From: Bacteroidota bacterium | GTDB lineage: Bacteria > Bacteroidota > Bacteroidia > Bacteroidales > FEN-979 | Assembly (NCBI GenBank): GCA_026391355.1 | Contig: JAPLDH010000047.1 | Location: forward strand, 124,001-188,000 | DNA: 64,000 nt | Direction: 5' to 3' | Shown: positions 35,426-44,537 of the stretch, one piece after another | How positions within the stretch are numbered: the first letter of the stretch is position 1 | Layout: each line of letters begins with the position of its first letter | Program-made: the position numbers and the translations under genes | Notes under the pieces: generated by a model | The model's database searches: none | Told to the model about the DNA's origin: nothing | What the model saw: only the letters and a program-made list of their open reading frames with translations

Positions 35426-35845
35426 ATGAAAATAGCTGACATAAATTATGAATTAGCGCTCAAATGGATTTTGTGGCTGATCGCCCTTCATTCAATAGGA
35501 TTTGGCATATCCCTGATTGTGCTTCCGATCTCTGTTATTGAATATTTTGGCTTCGATCTTCAGGAAAAATTCTTTGCAGTACAGGGAGGTGTTTTTCACA
35601 TTGTTGTGAGCCTGGCATATATTATGGCCGCCCTTGACCTTGCCCATTCGAGGAAACTGATTATATTGTCCTGTACAGCCAAATTTATGGCGACGATATT
35701 TTTATTGTCCTATTTCTTCTTTGGCAGACCGATATTTATGGTCATTTTCTCAGGTTTTGCTGACTTTTTAATGGGGTTGGCAATCCTGTTATTATATCTC
35801 CAGTACAAAAAAATGAATCTGAAACCACTTGTAAATGAAAAATGA
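35426..35845 (+). CDS. Small four-helix membrane protein coupled to the fusion hydrogenase
   Basis: This 139-residue protein has four predicted membrane helices (WILWLIALHSIGFGISLIVLP; VQGGVFHIVVSLAYIMAALDL; LIILSCTAKFMATIFLLSYFFF; MVIFSGFADFLMGLAILLLYL). It has no signal peptide and a short basic C-terminus. No family was recognised. Its stop overlaps the start of the fusion gene by 11 bp, so the two are co-translated. It may anchor the fusion enzyme or pass electrons to the membrane. That role is inferred from coupling only. Confidence 0.7.
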   Translation: MKIADINYELALKWILWLIALHSIGFGISLIVLPISVIEYFGFDLQEKFFAVQGGVFHIVVSLAYIMAALDLAHSRKLIILSCTAKFMATIFLLSYFFFGRPIFMVIFSGFADFLMGLAILLLYLQYKKMNLKPLVNEK

Positions 35846-38800
35846 ACTACCTTCAATTGTGATCACAGGCGCCTCCGGGTTCATCGGCAGGCACTTCATG
35901 GATTTTGCCAAAGATCATTTTATTATCTATGCTATAGCCAGGCGTTCGGCAAATGAAGCCGGGATCCATTATCACCCCAACATACACTGGATACAATGGG
36001 ACATAGCTTCTGTGACCAAACTCAAGGAGGTGCTTGAATTTATCAATAAGAAAGGAGGCGCTGACTTTATCCTTCACCTGGCCGCTTTCTATGATTTTGA
36101 TTATGCCGATAATACTGCATATCAACGGACCAATATTGATGGAATGAAGAATGTGGTTGAACTGGCCAGGCAGTTAAAAGTAAAACGATTCATCTTTGCC
36201 AGTTCCCTCGCTGCATGTAATTTTCCCGACCCGGGGGTAATGATTACCGAGCAAACCCCACCTGATGCTGACTTTGCATATGCAAAAACAAAAAAGGCAG
36301 GAGAATTGATGCTCAAGGAGTGTTCCCGGTCATTTCCCTGTTCCGTCATACGTTTTGCAGCCGTTTTCAGTGACTGGTGCGAATATCCACCGTTGTACAA
36401 GTTTCTTACTACATGGCTTTCAAATGGTTATGATCATCGTATACTCGGAGGGAAAGGGGAATCTGCTGTTTCCTATATACACATCAACGATCTCGCCAAA
36501 CTGATCCTCAGCATTATCCGGCAAAGTCACCGGTTGCCATCATATGATATTTATGCTGCCAGTCCTGACGGATCAACTTCACACAAGGAATTATTCGAGA
36601 TTGCAACGAGGGATTTCCTAGGAGAAACCATAAAACCGATCTTTATTCCCAAGCTGCTTGCATATCCGGGGATCTTTTTCCGGATATTGATGGGGGACCT
36701 TGGGATCACCCCCAAGCCTTTTGAACGTTACTGGATGCTGAAGTACGTGGATTTAAAGTTAAACGCGGATGCTTCCTATACACGTAAGGTATTGAGCTGG
36801 CTCCCCTCTCCACGGTATCATGTCACCCGGCGTTTATTATTTATGCTGGCCAGGATGAAAAGTAACCCGCTGGAATGGCATACCAAGAATGAGGCTGCAT
36901 TGAAGCATATTTCTTACCGTACCAACCTTATCATTCATGAATACCTGATGCTTGATAAGGAGAAGATCGTATCAAAGATCAATGCAAGGTTAATGTCGTT
37001 GAATAATTCCCATCTTTTTGCCAATTACCAGCAGATGGACGATCTGCGGTTCAAATCACTTACAAGTACCTTATTCAATATTCTTGCTTCTGCTGTTTAC
37101 AGTTCTGATCACAGTTTGTTGATCAATTACATGGATGACATTGCCATTCCAAGGTTTGCAGAAGGGTTTCCGCCCAGGGAGATCTCCAGCATGCTTACTG
37201 TTTTCAGTGAGGTAATTACCGAAGACTTACTTGCCATCACAGAGTTTAAATTCAAGAAACAGGATCTTTATGACTTTATTGGATTAAATTTTCAGCTTGC
37301 CCAGGATGAGGTGGAAGATAAATTTGAGAACTATGAATTTCCTGAAAAAGATGTCGCTCCCCAGAACAGGGTAAATCTTAAAATCGATGGATTGGCGGTG
37401 AGTGTTGAAAAAGGTACATCCATTCTTGATGCAGCACGACAGTTAAATATTACCATCCCCACATTATGTTACCACAAAGACTTGCAGATTGCAGGGAACT
37501 GCCGGGTTTGTCTTGTTGAGTCAGTTGGTTCAAAGACCCTTGTTGCATCCTGTGCAACCCCGGTTGAAGAAGGCATGGACATACTTACGAACAGTGTGAA
37601 GATCAGGGGGGCAAGGAAAACCATGATCGAGTTGTTGCTTTCGGAGCACAATGCTGATTGCACAAAGTGTTATAAGAACGGAAAATGTGAGTTGCAGGGA
37701 CTGGCATCAGAATTCAAGATCATCTCCCCATATTATCTTGATCTTGTTCCCTATAAAGATTATACAATCGATGACCTTTCTCCTTCTATTATCAAGGATG
37801 ACAGTAAATGTATCCGTTGCCAGCGTTGTGTAAGAACCTGTACGCAGATACAAGGGGTCAGCGCAGTTGGCGTGGCATACAAAGGTCCGGATATGAAAAT
37901 TTCAACCTTCTTCGGACGACCATTGTTTGAAGTGATCTGTACTAATTGCGGGCAGTGTATTGATCGTTGCCCGACCGGCGCGCTGGTTGAAAAAAATTAC
38001 ATTGAGGAAGTCTGGACTGCAATCTGGGATAAAAACAAGCATGTAATTGTTCAGACTGCGCCTGCCGTCAGGGTTGCATTGGGCGAGGATCTTGGTATTG
38101 AACCCGGCAAAAGGGTGACGGGTAAACTGGTTTCGGCCTTACGAAGGATGGGATTTGATTCGGTGCTGGATACGGCATTTTCAGCCGATCTGACCGTTGT
38201 TGAGGAAGGAGCCGAATTTCTTGACCGGTTGAAAAGGAAACTGGTCGATAAAGACCCGAAGGTAAAGATCCCCATGACAACTTCATGTTCCCCGGGATGG
38301 GTCAAGTTTATCGAACAGACTTTCCCTGAATGCCTGTCAAATTTGTCTTCGTGCAAATCTCCGCAACAGATGTTCGGAGTATTGGCAAAGACCTATTATG
38401 CTCAAAAAAGAGGTTTAAAACCGGAAAATATTGTCACGGTTTCAATTATGCCGTGTACTGCAAAGAAATTCGAGGCTGATCGTCCTGAGATGCGTTCCAG
38501 TGGATACAAGGATGTAGATTTTGTACTCACCACCAGGGAACTTGCCATCATGATCACCCAGGCAGGCATAGATTTTAATTCACTTCCCAATGACCATTAT
38601 GACAGTTTGATGGGGGAAGCTACCGGGGCTGGAGTTATCTTTGGGGCTACCGGCGGTGTTTCTGAAGCAACCCTCCGGACAGTTATCGAGAAAGTGACCG
38701 GGCATGAGGTTCCCTTTGAAAATCTTGAGATCACACAGGTCAGGGGCTTGGAAGGTATCAAGGAGATGAGTTTTCTGATTGAGGATACCGTTCCCGAATA

Positions 38801-39146
38801 CCGATTCCTGGAAGGAGTAGAGCTCCGTGTTGCCGTTGCAAATGGATTGGCAAATGCAAGGAAGATCATGCAGGATGTCAAAGACAAAAAATCGCCCTAC
38901 CATCTTATTGAAATTATGGCATGCCCGGGAGGTTGTATCGGGGGCGGTGGCCAACCGATTCCTACCAACGCTGAGATCCGCCAAAAACGAATGCAGGCTC
39001 TTTATGCAGAAGAAAGTGGGCTTGAATTGCGGAAAGCGCATGAAAATCCTGAAGTGATTATGGTCTATGAGGAGTTCCTTGGAGAACCGCTTGGGGAGAA
39101 AGCGCATGAGTTACTTCATACGCAGTACCTGAAGAGGATCATTTAA
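35835..39146 (+). CDS. Epimerase/helical-domain/[FeFe]-hydrogenase triple fusion
   Basis: One uninterrupted frame of 1103 residues joins three parts. Residues 1 to about 335 are an extended SDR (NAD-dependent epimerase/dehydratase) with GASGFIG (12-18), FASS (121-124) and the catalytic YAKTK (Tyr149, Lys153). Residues about 350-500 are an all-helical domain resembling RsbRD-type sensor N-termini (FKSLTSTLFNILASAVYS...FPPREISSMLTVFSEVI). Residues about 511-1103 are a complete [FeFe] hydrogenase with [2Fe-2S], His-Cys3 and two [4Fe-4S] clusters. Its H-cluster motifs are TSCSPGW (Cys818), MPCTAKKFE (Cys874) and MACPGGCIGGGGQP (Cys1030, Cys1034). No ATG precedes the hydrogenase part closely enough to make it a separate gene. 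No diaphorase gene follows it. Function unknown. Confidence 0.9.
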   Translation: MKNELPSIVITGASGFIGRHFMDFAKDHFIIYAIARRSANEAGIHYHPNIHWIQWDIASVTKLKEVLEFINKKGGADFILHLAAFYDFDYADNTAYQRTNIDGMKNVVELARQLKVKRFIFASSLAACNFPDPGVMITEQTPPDADFAYAKTKKAGELMLKECSRSFPCSVIRFAAVFSDWCEYPPLYKFLTTWLSNGYDHRILGGKGESAVSYIHINDLAKLILSIIRQSHRLPSYDIYAASPDGSTSHKELFEIATRDFLGETIKPIFIPKLLAYPGIFFRILMGDLGITPKPFERYWMLKYVDLKLNADASYTRKVLSWLPSPRYHVTRRLLFMLARMKSNPLEWHTKNEAALKHISYRTNLIIHEYLMLDKEKIVSKINARLMSLNNSHLFANYQQMDDLRFKSLTSTLFNILASAVYSSDHSLLINYMDDIAIPRFAEGFPPREISSMLTVFSEVITEDLLAITEFKFKKQDLYDFIGLNFQLAQDEVEDKFENYEFPEKDVAPQNRVNLKIDGLAVSVEKGTSILDAARQLNITIPTLCYHKDLQIAGNCRVCLVESVGSKTLVASCATPVEEGMDILTNSVKIRGARKTMIELLLSEHNADCTKCYKNGKCELQGLASEFKIISPYYLDLVPYKDYTIDDLSPSIIKDDSKCIRCQRCVRTCTQIQGVSAVGVAYKGPDMKISTFFGRPLFEVICTNCGQCIDRCPTGALVEKNYIEEVWTAIWDKNKHVIVQTAPAVRVALGEDLGIEPGKRVTGKLVSALRRMGFDSVLDTAFSADLTVVEEGAEFLDRLKRKLVDKDPKVKIPMTTSCSPGWVKFIEQTFPECLSNLSSCKSPQQMFGVLAKTYYAQKRGLKPENIVTVSIMPCTAKKFEADRPEMRSSGYKDVDFVLTTRELAIMITQAGIDFNSLPNDHYDSLMGEATGAGVIFGATGGVSEATLRTVIEKVTGHEVPFENLEITQVRGLEGIKEMSFLIEDTVPEYRFLEGVELRVAVANGLANARKIMQDVKDKKSPYHLIEIMACPGGCIGGGGQPIPTNAEIRQKRMQALYAEESGLELRKAHENPEVIMVYEEFLGEPLGEKAHELLHTQYLKRII

Positions 39147-39150
39147 CATT

Positions 39151-39257
39151 AATGCAGGAATGCAGGAATGTAGAAATATAGGAATATAGGAATGACCATT
39201 AATGGTCATTGGTCAATGGTCAATGCAATGGTCAATAGTCAATGGTAAATGGTAAAT
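39151..39257. repeat. Mixed 8-nt and 7-nt periodic array
   Basis: Five octads of the type AATRYAGR (39151-39190) are followed by a perfect 20-bp palindrome with half AATGACCATT (39191-39210). Heptads of the type GGTMAAT then run to 39257 with one 5-nt irregularity. The array fills almost the whole gap between the convergent fusion-hydrogenase and protease genes. Related heptads occur at 44412 and 49552. Confidence 0.75.
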
Positions 39258-39260
39258 TGA

Positions 39261-39764
39261 TCAGGTTTCTGATTTACAAGCGATCAGTTCAGTGAGTAGT
39301 TTGTCCACATCTTCAAGTATCTGAGGATATTTGTCTTCCAATTCCCTGGTCAGCGAAGTACTGAAGTAGAGATCTTCTATGATCTCAATGGCTATGATGT
39401 CGATATCCTCGGGGATCTTTACGCCGATCTTTTTGCCCAATTGAAGCGCCAGCAGGAAACTGGCATCATGCAGGTTGGAGAGATGGAGTGTCTCTTTGAA
39501 ATCGGAAGGGGAGAAGTGATATATGCTTCCCGGAATTCCGTCTTTGGTGCGGATGGCGTCGATGAAGATCACTTTTTTGTACCCATCGATCATTTCAACA
39601 ATCTCCAATCCTCCAAGGAAGGCTGTCTGAAATTTCAGGGGAATAGGGTATGATTTTCTCTGGAGATCTCCGACCAGTTTTGGCCCGATCCCATCGTCAG
39701 TAAGGTGTTCATTACCAATACCCATAATGAGTATCTGATTCTCCCGGTCTTTGCATCTATCCAT
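39261..39764 (-). CDS. [NiFe]-hydrogenase maturation protease
   Basis: This 167-residue protein has the family's opening ILIMGIGNEHLTDDGIGPKLV. The nickel-sensing Asp region is DDG, and the second conserved segment is YKKVIFIDAIRTKDGIPGSIY, with a later HDASFLLAL. These proteases cut the C-terminal tail of the large subunit after nickel insertion. It is the last gene of the operon, 23 bp after mvhA, whose 26-residue tail is its likely substrate. Confidence 0.88.
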   Translation of the reverse strand: MDRCKDRENQILIMGIGNEHLTDDGIGPKLVGDLQRKSYPIPLKFQTAFLGGLEIVEMIDGYKKVIFIDAIRTKDGIPGSIYHFSPSDFKETLHLSNLHDASFLLALQLGKKIGVKIPEDIDIIAIEIIEDLYFSTSLTRELEDKYPQILEDVDKLLTELIACKSET

Positions 39765-39787
39765 ATTTATTGATCCTATTTCAGACC

Positions 39788-41251
39788 TTATCCTCTTCGG
39801 GTAGTTTGAAGGAGTTCACCTTCCTGGTTACGAACATTCAGTACCATTCTCATTTGTCCGGGCAGTGAATGGGTAGCACAGGAAAAACAGGGGTCGTATG
39901 CACGGAAGGCCATTTCTATCATATTCTGGGTTCCTTCAGTTACCGGCATGTTCTTTTTTATCAATCCCTGAGCAGCTTTTTTGATGGACATGCAGATGGC
40001 TGCATTATTATTCGTGGTTCCGACGATAAGGTTAACCTTCGTAACCATGCCTTTAGAGTCCGTCCAGTAATGATGGGTCAGGGTTCCACGCTGTGCTTCA
40101 ACAGTTCCGACTCCTTCTCCAACAATTTTCCCAAGAGGGGCGCGAAGTTCCGTGCCCGTGATATCCGGATCCTGTGCCAGTTCAAGGCAATGCTCTGCAG
40201 AATAGATCAGTTCAACCAAACGTGCCCAGTGCATAGCGAGGGTAGCATGTACCGGTTTACCACCGAGTATTTTGTACATGGCTTCGTATTCCTTCTGTGC
40301 AATCGGGGTGGTCATTCCGTCGGCTGCATTCAGCCGTGAAAGTGGAGTGGCCTGGTAAACACCTGAATCCTGCCCATCGATAAATCCTTTCCATCCGATC
40401 TTTTTCAGATACGGGAATTTCAGGTAACTCCAAGGTTCCACTCGTTCTTCAACATATTCCATATAATCACGGGGGCTGTATTTATAGAGTTCTTTACCTT
40501 CCGTATCTACAACCCTCACTTTTCCGTCATAGAAATTTACCTTGTTATTCTCATCCACCAGTCCCATTGAATGGAGCTTGAGTGAATAAGGGCCATTCAG
40601 TATGATATCGACATAATCTTTATTACCGAGTACAACATCCTGGAAAAGCTTCATGGAGAACTTTCCGAATTCTATAAACCCTTCTGCTTTTTTTACAATA
40701 TCATCCCTTTGCTCCTCCGTAAGTCCTTTTTTAACACCACCCGGGATGTTCATGACTACATGGGTTTGATGTCCACCCAGTAATGCCTGGATCTCCTGGG
40801 CAATCCGGCGTTGTTTGATGACCTCTTTTCCGATCTCAACACCCACCTTGTTAATAACGCCTAAAAGGTTTCTTTCAGCAGCGGGGGCAGTAGGTCCGAC
40901 CACGAAATCAGGAGCGGCAAGGGCATAAAAATGGGCGATATGGCTGTGAACAAAGTGGGCCATATAAAACAGTTCCCTGAGTTTCTTTGCGGTAGGAGGC
41001 GGTTCGACACCAAAAACTGCGTCAATGGCTTTACCGGAGGCCATATGATGACATCCAGGACATACACCGCAGATCTTGGTGACGATGCTGGAAAGCTCCT
41101 CCACGGGTCGTCCTTCACAGAATTTCTCAAAACCTCTTAATTCGGGAACCTGGAAATAAACATTGTTGACATCCCCGTCATCATTAAGAAATATTTCGAT
41201 TTTTCCATGTCCTTCGAGACGTGTAATAGGGTCAATAGTGATTTGTTTCAT
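39788..41251 (-). CDS. mvhA: [NiFe]-hydrogenase large subunit (MvhA-like, group 3)
   Basis: This 487-residue protein has the N-terminal nickel motif ICGVCPGCHH (Cys61, Cys64) and the C-terminal motif DPCFSCATH (Cys455, Cys458). The PITRLEGHGKIEI start is typical of cytoplasmic group 3 enzymes. After His461, 26 residues remain that would be removed on maturation. It lies beside MvhG and MvhD and not beside NuoEF-like genes, so an Mvh-Hdr type (group 3c) is the best fit. Its ATG overlaps the mvhG stop by 4 bp. Confidence 0.93.
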   Translation of the reverse strand: MKQITIDPITRLEGHGKIEIFLNDDGDVNNVYFQVPELRGFEKFCEGRPVEELSSIVTKICGVCPGCHHMASGKAIDAVFGVEPPPTAKKLRELFYMAHFVHSHIAHFYALAAPDFVVGPTAPAAERNLLGVINKVGVEIGKEVIKQRRIAQEIQALLGGHQTHVVMNIPGGVKKGLTEEQRDDIVKKAEGFIEFGKFSMKLFQDVVLGNKDYVDIILNGPYSLKLHSMGLVDENNKVNFYDGKVRVVDTEGKELYKYSPRDYMEYVEERVEPWSYLKFPYLKKIGWKGFIDGQDSGVYQATPLSRLNAADGMTTPIAQKEYEAMYKILGGKPVHATLAMHWARLVELIYSAEHCLELAQDPDITGTELRAPLGKIVGEGVGTVEAQRGTLTHHYWTDSKGMVTKVNLIVGTTNNNAAICMSIKKAAQGLIKKNMPVTEGTQNMIEMAFRAYDPCFSCATHSLPGQMRMVLNVRNQEGELLQTTRRG

Positions 41252-42234
41252 ACAACTTTCCTCCTTAATATTGAACCGGGAAGACTGAAGCGGTAAAAGA
41301 GCCCGGCTGGATCGACAATATCTTCAATGATCTTTGAAATTTCCTCTTCAGAATTGGAATCGATCATCGTTCCGATGGCCGATATCATTTTGGCGCCCGG
41401 ATCAGAAGAAGTGGACGGAGGCCCGTAACATCCGCGGCAGGGAGAATTTCCTTCCACGCACCTCACTCCACATCCCCCGCGGGTAGCCGGCCCCATGCAG
41501 ATGACTCCCTGCTCAAGAAAACAGGTTACCTTGTCATCCTGGATTTCCCAGGGACGATAAAACTTCTTTATCTTTTTATTTTCCGATTTAGTCCGCTTGC
41601 ATTCGTCGCAGTTGGTTTTCTCCAATGCTCCAACAACTGTGCCTTTCGGTGGGAGTGGTTTACCCGAAACGACCAGGGAGAACACCTCGACCAGCCGTTC
41701 ACTCTGCGGAGGGCAGCCGGGAATGTAATAATCAACATCCACCACCTGGTCCAGGCAACGGACCGTATTATATAAATGGGGGATTGTCAGTTTCCCTTCG
41801 GGCACCTTCACTTCCGTGAGGGGACGGATCTTTTCCGGGTTCAGGGTGGATTCTGATTCTTCGTACACCCTTCTCAAAAGATCTTCCTTTACGGTAAAAT
41901 TGGCCAGACCGGGAATTCCTCCCATGTATGCACATGAACCATAAGCAACAAGGATCTTGGATTTCTTCCGGAGAAGTTTCGCTATATGTTCATTCTCACT
42001 GTTTCGCACAGCTCCGTTGAACAAGGTCAGGTCGATATGACCATCCGGCATGGCTTCAACATCCTTGTATTTAATATCCAATGCAATCGGCCAGAACACG
42101 AGGTCTGCTGCTGCAACTATGTCAAGTACCTTCTCGTGTACGTCCAGTACGGAGACACAGCACCCGCCACAGGCAGATCCCCAGTAAATGGCCAGGTTCA
42201 GCTTGGGTTTCTGATTGGTGGTTTCGTTCGACAT
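41248..42234 (-). CDS. mvhG: [NiFe]-hydrogenase small subunit (MvhG-like)
   Basis: This 328-residue protein begins with the proximal-cluster pattern YWGSACGGCCVSVLD and continues with VAYGSCAYMGGIPG and YYIPGCPPQ. The C-terminal part carries further clusters (CDEC, CFLEQGVICMGPATRGGCG, CRGCYGP). No Tat signal is present, so it is cytoplasmic. It transfers electrons from the nickel site to MvhD and HdrA. It sits between mvhD (11 bp away) and mvhA (4-bp overlap). Confidence 0.92.
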   Translation of the reverse strand: MSNETTNQKPKLNLAIYWGSACGGCCVSVLDVHEKVLDIVAAADLVFWPIALDIKYKDVEAMPDGHIDLTLFNGAVRNSENEHIAKLLRKKSKILVAYGSCAYMGGIPGLANFTVKEDLLRRVYEESESTLNPEKIRPLTEVKVPEGKLTIPHLYNTVRCLDQVVDVDYYIPGCPPQSERLVEVFSLVVSGKPLPPKGTVVGALEKTNCDECKRTKSENKKIKKFYRPWEIQDDKVTCFLEQGVICMGPATRGGCGVRCVEGNSPCRGCYGPPSTSSDPGAKMISAIGTMIDSNSEEEISKIIEDIVDPAGLFYRFSLPGSILRRKVV

Positions 42235-42245
42235 TCTATGACTTA

Positions 42246-42671
42246 TTAAGATTCGACTTCAAGTGTACTTTTAACTTTACTTGGACCAAGTGTGAGAAGG
42301 GTTTTGGTCATATTATTTACGAGTTCGGCAAATTGTTTTCCTTCGCTGGCGCTGATCCACTCGAGTTTGATACGGTCTTTTTCTATCCCCATTTGCTCTA
42401 TATATTTCTCGATCAGCCTGAATCTGCGCAGGCATTTGTAATTCCCTTCCTGATAATGGCAGTCACCAGGATGGCAACCGCAAACAAGTACGCCATCGGC
42501 TCCTTCCTTAAAAGCTTTTAGGATAAATGTAGGTTCAATCCGACCCGAACACATGATCCGGATTACTCGGATGTTGGGCGCATAGCGCAAACGGGATGTA
42601 CCTGCCAGGTCAGCGCCGGTGTATGCACACCAGTTGCATAAAAAAGCGACGATTGTTGGTGAATAACTCAT
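42246..42671 (-). CDS. mvhD: MvhD-like hydrogenase iron-sulfur subunit
   Basis: This 141-residue protein has the MvhD pattern: [25 protein letters not shown], and [18 protein letters not shown]. The Cys residues at 12, 15, 41, 64, 66 and 71 can hold a [2Fe-2S] cluster. MvhD links the hydrogenase to HdrA. It starts 2 bp after the stop of the second hdrA, which is consistent with that partnership. Confidence 0.92.
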   Translation of the reverse strand: MSYSPTIVAFLCNWCAYTGADLAGTSRLRYAPNIRVIRIMCSGRIEPTFILKAFKEGADGVLVCGCHPGDCHYQEGNYKCLRRFRLIEKYIEQMGIEKDRIKLEWISASEGKQFAELVNNMTKTLLTLGPSKVKSTLEVES

Positions 42672-42673
42672 GG

Positions 42674-44407
42674 TTAAAATCCTTTATATGACATTGACAT
42701 GATTCCTTCGATTTCCGAGATGATCTGAAGGTCGGTAAAATGTTTGCTTGTAATCGCTCCTGCCGGACATGTACCACCGCAGGTGCCACAGCCTTTACAG
42801 AGAACTTCATTGACCTCAGAAACTTTCTTTTCTTTGTTGTAGGATATTGCTGTATAAGGACATACGCTGATACAAGTCTGGCATCCGCAGCACATTTTTT
42901 CGTTTACAAAAGCGGTCGTAACCTCGACGGGACAGGTGCCTGTGGCGATTGTAGCCAGGATCCTTGCCGCCGCAGCTTTGGCTTGGGCCACCGAATCAGG
43001 AATATCCTTTGGTCCCTGGCAGGTCCCTACAATATATACACCGCCGGTTGTCGTTGCTACCGGATCCAGTTTAGGATGTTTTTCAATAAAGAACTGGTTA
43101 CCGCAAAGGCTTACACCGATGGCGCGTACCACTTCCTTAACATGATCGACGGCTTCCATATTGACCATCAGGATGACCATATCCACAGGAACTTCGATTG
43201 ATAGGCCAGAAAGCTTCTCATCCATTTCAATGATCATGTTGCAGTCGTCATTACGGTCAGCCTCCCTGATCCTGGGAAGTCCGTCCTGCTGATCGAACAT
43301 CAGGAAGATGATCTGCTTATGGGTTGTAAGGGCATAGAACTCCTCATGACCTTTACCATAGGCCCTCATATCGGCATAAACCTCGAAAATGTTTGCTGAA
43401 GGCAGGGCTGCACGGATCTGATGGACATATTTCAATGCTACCATGCAGCAGGTCCGCGAGCAATATTCATGGTAATTTTTATTCCGGCTTCCGACACAAT
43501 GAATGATGGCAACATTCCGGGGCTCTTTACCGTATTTTGTAAAGATCTTCCCTTTGGAAAGCATTTCTTCAAACTCTATGGATGTAACTACATCCGGGAA
43601 TTTACCGTAACCGTATTCTGTGATCCCGGAAGGATCGAAAGGTTTCAAACCCACTGCAGCAATGATATTACCAAAAGTGAGTTTGGCCGGTTCATTTCCA
43701 TTGACCTGGATAGTGGTTGTAAAATTACCGATATAACCTGACACATCAGTGATCTGTGTGTTCAGGAAGACGTCGATATTGGGATGGTTCTCCACGCGTT
43801 GAATGATGGGCCGCATCATCTGCTTGGAGCTGGAAAGATGTGGAAAAAGAAGATCGAATTTAGCCACATGACCACCCAGACGGTCGGTTTTTTCTATTAG
43901 GTAGACTTTTTTTCCGGCATTTCCGATTTCAAGTGCAGCAATCATTCCCGATACTCCTCCTCCAATGATCAATGTGGCGGGATCGACGCTGACAGAGCGC
44001 TTTTCAAGCGGTTCATGAAATTCAACACGCCGGATTGCGGCAATCACCAGGTCGATGGCTTTTCGAGTAGCTTCCGACCGATCGGTATGAACCCAGGAAT
44101 CCTGTTCCCTGACATTGGCCATCTCGAAAAGATAGGGATTGATCCCCGCTTTTTCACAGGCTTTCCGGAAGGTGAGCTCATGGATCCGGGGGGAGCAGGC
44201 TGCTACTACCACCCGGTTAAGATGATGTCCCTTGATGTCCTTGATGATCAACTCCTGTCCGGGATCGGAACACATATATTTATAGTTCTTGGCGAGTACC
44301 ACATGCGGGAGTTTGCTGACTTCCTGAGAAACCGCTTCCACATCAACCATCTTGGAGATGTTGGTTCCGCACCAGCACACATAAACGCCTATTCTTGGTT
44401 CTTCCAT
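42674..44407 (-). CDS. hdrA: HdrA-like flavoprotein, paralogue B
   Basis: This 577-residue protein keeps the HdrA N-terminal Fe-S domain (VCWCGTNI, Cys11 and Cys13; YMCS, Cys46; CSPRIHE, Cys71). It also has the FAD site ([16 protein letters not shown]) and a C-terminal pair of ferredoxin clusters ([24 protein letters not shown]). Where HdrA normally has the internal Cys motif after FP-T-L-D, it has [11 protein letters not shown], with no Cys. It also lacks the internal ferredoxin insert. Paralogue A (45679-47481) has exactly the missing parts. It is followed by mvhD and preceded by a 7-nt-periodic array that fills the gap to the QmoC-like gene. Confidence 0.9.
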   Translation of the reverse strand: MEEPRIGVYVCWCGTNISKMVDVEAVSQEVSKLPHVVLAKNYKYMCSDPGQELIIKDIKGHHLNRVVVAACSPRIHELTFRKACEKAGINPYLFEMANVREQDSWVHTDRSEATRKAIDLVIAAIRRVEFHEPLEKRSVSVDPATLIIGGGVSGMIAALEIGNAGKKVYLIEKTDRLGGHVAKFDLLFPHLSSSKQMMRPIIQRVENHPNIDVFLNTQITDVSGYIGNFTTTIQVNGNEPAKLTFGNIIAAVGLKPFDPSGITEYGYGKFPDVVTSIEFEEMLSKGKIFTKYGKEPRNVAIIHCVGSRNKNYHEYCSRTCCMVALKYVHQIRAALPSANIFEVYADMRAYGKGHEEFYALTTHKQIIFLMFDQQDGLPRIREADRNDDCNMIIEMDEKLSGLSIEVPVDMVILMVNMEAVDHVKEVVRAIGVSLCGNQFFIEKHPKLDPVATTTGGVYIVGTCQGPKDIPDSVAQAKAAAARILATIATGTCPVEVTTAFVNEKMCCGCQTCISVCPYTAISYNKEKKVSEVNEVLCKGCGTCGGTCPAGAITSKHFTDLQIISEIEGIMSMSYKGF

Positions 44408-44411
44408 ACGA

Positions 44412-44537
44412 TTACCATTTACTATTTACCATTTACTATTTACTATTTCAATTACCATTGACCATTTACTAATTCGTGTCACGCGTTACGCGTCACTACT
44501 TTTCCTCTTGCCTCGTACCTGGTGCCTCTTGCCTATT
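44412..44537. repeat. Long 7-nt-periodic array inside the hdr-mvh operon
   Basis: Eighteen heptads run in one register while the word changes along the way. The left part is built of TTACYAT words, the middle of CGYGTYA words and the right of CCTCKTR-type words. The array fills the gap between the start of hdrA paralogue B and the stop of the QmoC-like gene. It shares words with arrays at 1494, 39151 and 49552. Confidence 0.8.

Noticed and set aside
44412-44537. A CRISPR array
   Set aside because: The repeats are only 7 nt with no spacers, and no cas gene lies nearby.
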